Assembly: GCA_001724265.1 (NCBI GenBank)
Contig: MEDY01000119.1
Location: 44,593 to 108,592, forward strand
Direction: 5' to 3'
Length of the DNA: 64,000 nt
Source of the DNA: Rhizaria sp. SCN 62-66
Lineage: Eukaryota; Rhizaria, unplaced
Position 1 is the first letter of the stretch. Each line of letters opens with the position of its first letter. This document shows positions 58,262 through 64,000 of the stretch, piece after piece. Below the pieces are notes generated by a model that saw nothing but the letters and a program-made list of their open reading frames with translations, was not told where the DNA came from and did not search any database. A program made the position numbers and the translations under genes.

Positions 58262-61090
58262 GCGGCGCCTGCGCAGAGCGTCGCTGACGTGCGAGATGAA
58301 CGCGGTGAGCGATGGCGTGTGCACATGGGCGAACGCGCCGTAGCCGTACGCGCTGCTGGTCAGGGCCGCTGACTCGGCGTCGGCAATGGCGGCAGCGTCG
58401 CCACCGTCTTCAGCAGCAGCAGCGGCGTTGTTGGCGTCAGCCGTCGTGTTCCTCGCGTCGTTCACGTGACTGGTGCTGGTAGTAGTAGTCCTACTGTGGT
58501 CTGTATCGTCGCGACCACGCTTGCGCCCGCGCGACGCCGCAGAAGTTAGGCCGCCAGCCGTGGAAGCTTGGCCGCCCAGCGCGTCCCTGCGGCGCAGCAG
58601 GTCGCCGACAACTGCGGCTGCCGAGTCGCCGTGCAGCTTCATCGCGAGCGCGACCGTGAGCGGCGCCACCGTGAGCGGCGCAGCAGATCTCGCGGCAGAG
58701 GCAGACGCAGTCAGTGTGCGCCCGCCGCCGTTGCTCGCGGGCAACGCGGGCATCGGGAGACAGGTGTCGCTGTCACTGCGGTTGCCATCAGTGGTGCCCC
58801 CGATACTGAACGCAGGCCGCGGGCGCTGCGCCTGCGTCATGTGCGCGTCGCGATTGTTCTGGGCGTTCACAGAGGCAGCGTCGACTTCGACCAGCTCGTA
58901 CAGGTCGTACACGTCGTCGTCGCCGCCATCAGCCTCGCTGTCGCTGCTGCTGCTGCTGCTGCTGATGTCGTCAACAACATCACGCGCAGTCTTCGCCGAA
59001 GGCGTCGCCGCAGCGCTCGTCCTGGCGCTATCATGTGCATCCCTCCTGAGATCGACTGTAGCCACAGCGCGAATTGAGCCGTTCGCGCTCGTTGTCTCCG
59101 TCGTTGCAGCACTAGCATTCCCGTTATCGACAATCGCCGAGACCGTCGCTGCCGCAGTGTCCGTCGCCGCCGCAGTACTCGCGGTGGCGCCCGTGCTCGT
59201 GCGGGCGCGCGCGGCGGCGGCGGCAGAGCGCCCACGCGCGACGGGCTTGAAGCTGTACGTGGCGGGGTCGCGGGCCTTGCTCACTCTGCCAGCGGCGCCG
59301 CCCAGCGCGGCTAAGGCAGCCGCGGCGGCGCTTGCGGTCGCGGTCGCGGTGAGGCCCGGGCCAGCGCTGCCGCTCGCGGAGAGAGCGCTGCCGCTGACGA
59401 CACTAGCGTTGTTGGCATGCGAGAGCGGAGCCAGGGGGAGGAGTGACTGGCGGTGGTTGGTGCCGAGGAAACCCGACGCAGAGACGCCGGTGCCGGCGAC
59501 AGAGCCACCGCCAGCGGCAACAGGAGCAGCAGAGGCAGAGCTAGAGGTCGCGCTCCCAGTCCGAACATCACCATCATCGTCGTCGTCGCTGCTGCTGCTG
59601 TTACTGTCTCCGCCGAGGTGACTCAGCGCCATCTCCCCCTTAGATCCACGCGCAACCTTAGACCCACCTTTAGCCTTGGCTTCGGCGGCGGCCTTCTTAC
59701 TGGACTGTGCATGTGCCTGTGCCAGCGCCGCTTTGGCGGTGAGCCCCAGTGCGCCCGCGCCGGTCCTGCGGGAGGCAAAGTGCGCCAAGTATGCCGCCAC
59801 GTCGGGGTCCATAGCACTGGCGGCCGCGGCGGAGGCTTCGGTGTCGGCGAGGTCGCTAGTGAGCGAGCCAGCAGCGCGGCTGGCGGCGCTACTGGTGGCT
59901 TTGTTTGCGACAGAAAGGGTTGCAGTGTGAGTGCCCGATGCAGCGCTAAAGGGACCGAAAACAGGCTTTGCGACCGCGTTGGTAGTTGCAGCCGTGGGCA
60001 GGCGCAGGATGTGCTTGCCATTGACCATGGGGGCAACGTCGATGAATGCAGTCGCAACACCCGCACTCGCGCTTTCGGAGAATGGCGTCTCGGACATAGC
60101 AGCATTAGTACTGCTGCAGCTGCTGCTGCTGCTGCCGGAGGCTGGTTGCAAGCTGAGAGCGTGCGCGTGCTCAAAGTCGAGCCGCGCCTTGTTCGACATC
60201 AGACCAGCGCCGTTACTCCCACTCCCACTTCCGCTCGCAGTCGCGGTCGCGGTGGCAATCATACCCGCAATAGGGGTGGCGCTAGAGCTGTAGCTAGAGT
60301 TGGAGCTCGAGCCAGCATTAGAGCTGAGGTTGTTGCTGCTAGCGTGAAACGACGGGATGGTCGTAATACGGCGCCAGACCAACGCCTTTGGCCCCTGCTA
60401 TCCCTGTTGCCGTTGCAGCTGCCCTGTCTCATGCTGCTGTTGTAGCTCGGTGTCGGCGTTGCCGCGACCGCTTAACTTGCTCACAAACTCAGCCGCCGCC
60501 GGCAGAGAAGAGAAGGGAGTCTCCAGTTCGGCAGGGAGCGAGGCCAAGCCGTCGGAGGGCAGCCCCGCCAGCGGCGTGTGGCTCATCGCCAGCGCGGCTG
60601 CAATGCGCGGGTCCATCTCCGAGTGAGCGATAGCGATCGCGCTCGCGCGACCGTTAGCGTTTGTGGGAGCAGGGTTAGGGTTCGAGCTTGAGCTGGCAGC
60701 GTCGGGGCCGGGTTGGGAGGACGGGGAAAGCGTGACGCGCGAGAGATGGTGCTCCAAAACAGACGCGGCCCGGGTGCCCACACTGGCAACGCCGGCGACA
60801 GCGTCAGCAGCAGCGGCAGAGATGGAGGCATTAACCGAGGCGGGGGCAGGGCGCTTGTTCGTGGGGCCGACAACAGCGCCCGCCCCAGCAGCTGCGGAAA
60901 TCGAGATGTCACAGACAAGCGTCTCGTGGGCAATTTCGCGTCGGGAGCGCTTGAGACGAAGGACTTGGCGCGGGGCCGGCGCGTCTCCAGCTGCGCGGGC
61001 CGGCGCGGAGGCCGCGGAAGGACGGAACACCGGAGCGGTGTTGTCCATCGACCGGCGCTTGCTATTCAAAGGATTGCACACAGAAGACAT
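56654..61090 (-). CDS. IWR1: Iwr1/SLC7A6OS-like RNA polymerase II import factor, in-frame TAG at codon 231
   Basis: Single exon, ATG 61090, TAA stop, 1,478 residues with the TAG translated; family members are about 300-400. Family marks in the right order: VLRLKRSRRE...ETLVCDIS (residues 43-60, compare VLRVKRKR...ALVL), DDDVYDLYELVEVD (about 724-737, compare VYDLYY), FDEFDVWELLQEQELVFDS, and the acidic DSDIDYPDEEYDGDNGDDDDD (about 1066-1086, compare the NEYPDEE motif). Iwr1 binds the assembled Pol II active-centre cleft and directs nuclear import. Between the marks lie Ser/Ala/Asp/Gly-rich insertions, with polyGln near the C-terminus. The gene converges on the seven-helix gene. The family call is good but rests on short motifs. 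Confidence 0.72.
60398..60400 (-). other. In-frame TAG, codon 231 of the Iwr1-like gene
   Basis: Minus-strand context QLQRQQG-TAG-QGPKALVWRRI. The N-terminal Iwr1 motif is upstream and the other motifs downstream in the same frame. A GTGAGC donor at 60484 could form an 87-nt, in-phase intron ending exactly at this TAG. It lacks a pyrimidine tract and low GC, so it is disfavoured but not excluded. Confidence 0.75.
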
Positions 61091-63600
61091 CGTCAGTGAG
61101 AGATTCGTGAAACTTACAGCTAATGTTCTACGGAATTTAACTGAAATGTTAATTTATATCTGGATGATGCTCGTTTATCTGGAGATATGGCCGTAATCCG
61201 TAGTCTTTTCCCTGAAGCAGCCAAAATACCAATCCACCACAAATCAGCTTTCGGTAGTCAACACGATTAAACCAACGCGATACCACTTAAAGTGCTCCAT
61301 AATTAGATATACAAAGCGCATGCACTCATTTAAACTGATGGATATAGCTTGAACGCACATTGCTTTGTTCGATGGTGTGCGTATGTATCCCTATAACTAC
61401 GTGATAGTGTATTCTTCCTGCAGTGTTTCGCCTCTCACAAACTATGGAAGCATGTATATTGTGTTGTCAATTCAGTGTTGCCAACGTCAACACATGAACT
61501 TTGATGTAAAGATACCGCAAAACATCCCATGGAGCGAACCAAAACACCGCTAGATCACTTGAAGTTGTAAGAGTCGTTGCTGATTTGGCTAGACCCGCAC
61601 TCGCCACATGTCATCATGTCAGTGATTTGCGACAATCGTTGAGTGTGACATATGAAAAATATCACCACAATATGCAGTTATTGCAACACGCGCGGCGCTC
61701 TATTTTGTTGCCGTTTACATTAGTTGTTAAGTCATGACTATCATCTCACTTTCCTATCGCCAAACGTACGTAATACAGCTCTTTCCTGCATCAAGCATCC
61801 ACTCACATTTTCTCCCAGTAGCTTGAGCTGTAGTGACTAGACATTGTGTCAGACCATTTGCTGATTATATGAGCGTTTTGCAGCTTGAGAGAAGGAGGAG
61901 TGATCCAGGCTCGCTGCGTTGGTGCACATGCTGCGGCGCATGCGCGAGATGGATAAACAAGATAAATATGTTCAGGGGGCGCGTCTGTGAGCCCAATTGC
62001 ACAAGGCGTCACAATGCAAATTCAGCTTTAGGACTGGCGATTGCTATATCATTGTCACCAGAGAGTGTGGAACTTGTGATGGCTGTGAGTAGCTCGAGAT
62101 GTCTGAATAACAAGCACTTTTCAGAATAAGCATCAAAGCGCGAACCACTAATACTACACCAACGTTCAGATGGTTTTTACTGATATGACAGACTACAGAT
62201 AACGTGAGGAAAACATTTTGGATGTATTCAATATTAATGACGAATAATATGTCGTTCTATTGACTTTAGTTGGTCGATCATCTTACTTTATGCAGCCAGC
62301 AGCTCCAACCCAGTCTCAGACAAGGAAGTTGCGGTCAGCAAAGCTCAGATCATCGTCATTCTCGTGACACATGTTGACATATGTGCGAGTTCCTCGGAAG
62401 TAATTAATGATCGATAAGTTTCCCGTTATTGATGTTGCTTAAACCTCGAATTGTACTAACTTGGGTTATATTAGCACATGTATGTTGTGATAATGTCATT
62501 TCGCACCATTTGACTGTGGCAGTCACTGGGGCTTCACTGGCCGCGGGCTCATCATCATCGCACTTCTCAATCAAAAATGGGACACAACTGAAAACTTCAA
62601 CACGTACTGTGTGCGCAACGCTAGTTTTCTGCGTTTTCTATGATACCTCCGCTCCGCTATGGGTCCTTTAGCCCGGCCGGCCGTGTTACACCCTACCCAC
62701 ATCAGCTCATCCTTATAGTCAATATCTCACAATAGAGTAAAAATGTGTTTGGGGTTGTTTAATAACATGATTATGAATAATACGTGGGGTGTATTTCTTA
62801 GTACATGTACATATATGTACAGCCATTCAGATATGGCAAGGGATGAATCCACGTCATTGAATGCTATCCACAGACTCGTGACGGCACTCAGTTTTTACAA
62901 TTCGCACCTGTATTGGAATTTCATTATGAGTACTACAGTCGTATATGAAACTGAGGACTACACATGTCTCGGAAATAAGATTGTTTTATAATAATCGTCA
63001 TCTATATTATAAATCTGCTATGGACCTACACCTGGCCGATATTTTGAGAACCCATGCTCACAGTCACTTTTCCTAACAACCCCGGTGGGGCAGGTGGTGT
63101 CGACGTGTGCGCAACGACAATGTGAGATTGCTAACCATTTGCGCTTAACAATGACGTCGGTTACATGTGATAAAAGTGTTTATGAATTGAAGATGATGTA
63201 TAGTGAAGATCCCGAAAATTATTATGACTAAATGCCCAAAAACGACCCTGGCAGATCTCATTGACATTCGCAGCCCAACGGACTGGTGACGGGAGGCGAC
63301 CTTCCTTCGGCTCCCAGAGGAACTTTGGGGTGAGGAAAACGGCATGCAGGCAGATGTTCTTGATATGAGAATGGTTGCTTATTGCTACGTTTGTTGTGTT
63401 CTGTTTGCTTTGTTTGGTGGCAGTGTTTGACGCTTCTTTTATGAGGCAGGAAGAGGGGTCGAGTTGATGTCGCCACCAGCGCAGCGCGGAGTTGGACCAT
63501 TTTGGTTGCTCGCCCTCCTTCACACCGACCATGGAATGGCTTGCCTCTTGCTAACCGTGTACCTTTTGTTGCTGTCTGTTTGCTTTTCTTGCGCAGAGAC
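61091..63600. other. 2.5-kb AT-rich region without recognisable genes
   Basis: I see no homology-bearing frame on either strand. There is a 14-bp perfect palindrome (GTACATATATGTAC, 62807-62820). GC content rises after about 63240, near the next gene. The sequence TTTTCTTGCGCAG ending at 63596 looks like a 3' splice site five bases before the next ATG, so part of 63100-63596 may be a 5'-UTR intron. Confidence 0.45.
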
Positions 63601-63973
63601 ATGGCTACGCACGAGGAGCTCAAAGATCTGGACTCCATCCGCCGTCGCCTCGAAAAGTTCAGCGAGGACCTGGGTAAGACCGTTGACAATGAGCTCCGCG
63701 CGGCCATCGAGGCCCAGGTGACCGCACTCAATCTAGAGAAGAAACTTATTGAGGTCAACGTTCGCCTCGACAAGTCCAACTCGGAACTGGATAAGACCGT
63801 TGACACGGAGCAACGCGCGACCATCAAGGCCCAGGTGACCGCACTCAATCTGGAGAAGAAACTCATTGATGCCAAGATTGACGTCCGAAACATGGTGGCC
63901 GGGGCTCAGGAGCGGGTTACTCGCTCCCGAGAAGCCCTCGACGCCTTCAAGCGCTCCGCGGCGGCGCCTGTCG
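63601..63973 (+). CDS. Coiled-coil protein with internal 39-residue repeat, first coding exon, 3' partial
   Basis: The ATG at 63601 opens a frame that runs to a GTACGT donor at 63974 (phase 1), after which the window ends inside the intron. The 124 visible residues are strongly helical and charged: MATHEELKDLDSIRRRLEKF, then two copies of a 27-residue block (LGKTVDNELRAAIEAQVTAL and LDKTVDTEQRATIKAQVTAL, each followed by NLEKKLI) in a 39-residue period. The base composition is less GC-extreme than the other genes. I do not recognise the family. A coding exon is supported by the repeat preserved at the amino-acid level and by the matching donor. Confidence 0.7.
63670..63867 (+). repeat. Tandem 81-bp coding repeat (two copies)
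   Basis: 63670-63750 and 63787-63867 are near-identical 27-codon blocks 117 bp apart, with several synonymous differences (CTA/CTG, CTT/CTC). This indicates a recent internal duplication kept under protein-level constraint. Confidence 0.85.
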
Positions 63974-64000
63974 GTACGTTTCTTGTACATTTCTGTTTGC
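63974..64000 (+). other. Start of intron in the coiled-coil gene
   Basis: GTACGT donor following GCG-CCT-GTC-G, then T-rich DNA to the window edge. It matches the GTACGY donor type of the other introns. Confidence 0.7.

Noticed and set aside
34945-61090. TAG-containing genes as pseudogenes
   Set aside because: Apart from the TAGs the frames are intact over thousands of codons, introns are well formed, and family motifs are conserved. Four pseudogenes of this quality in one window are unlikely.
63161-63532. 123-codon ATG-initiated minus-strand frame
   Set aside because: No motif, AT-rich codons unlike the genes here, and it overlaps the probable 5' region of the plus-strand coiled-coil gene.

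Overview
The window is nuclear DNA of a unicellular eukaryote whose lineage I cannot name. Very GC-rich coding blocks, full of Gln, Ala, Ser and Gly runs, are separated by AT-rich intergenic DNA. Seven short spliceosomal introns can be placed. Five of the seven have a GTACGY donor, and three of those introns are fixed by restored ankyrin or TTC38-family alignments. There are no operons, ribosome-binding sites, IS elements, CRISPR arrays or rRNA genes, and I found no convincing tRNA.

Layout: (1) 2-4276 (+), ClC-6/7-type chloride transporter, 5' partial. (2) 5713-31313 (+), a giant gene of about 8,480 codons: a degenerate repeat array, a long Ala/Glu/Arg helix and three copine-like C2 domains. 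(3) 31915-34751 (-), ankyrin-repeat protein. (4) 34945-39634 (-), TTC38-like TPR protein. (5) 40230-46979 (+), NAD+-dependent DNA ligase with a mitochondrial-type N-terminus. (6) 47228-49165 (-), unrecognised single-pass membrane protein. (7) 49754-56046 (+), seven-helix membrane protein, possibly gustatory-receptor-like. (8) 56654-61090 (-), Iwr1/SLC7A6OS-like protein. (9) From 63601 (+), start of a coiled-coil gene that leaves the window. The genes look like unrelated housekeeping functions and not a cluster.

The main observation is about the genetic code. Four of the eight genes with a visible 3' end (2, 3, 4, 8) carry in-frame TAG codons, five in total. In each case the frame stays open on both sides. 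In gene 4, recognisable TTC38 homology continues past one TAG, and another is codon 3 directly after the only plausible ATG. All eight visible gene ends are TAA (five) or TGA (three), none TAG. This suggests that UAG is a sense codon in this organism or is read through efficiently. Splicing was considered site by site and mostly fails on frame or length.

Other points worth a look: an apparent histone-H3-tail look-alike at the N-terminus of the giant protein, created by its first splice; an uncatalogued repeat module in the same protein; Gln in place of the gating Glu of the ClC protein; a bacterial-type ligase in a nuclear gene with a presequence; and a 20-bp hairpin between two convergent genes.
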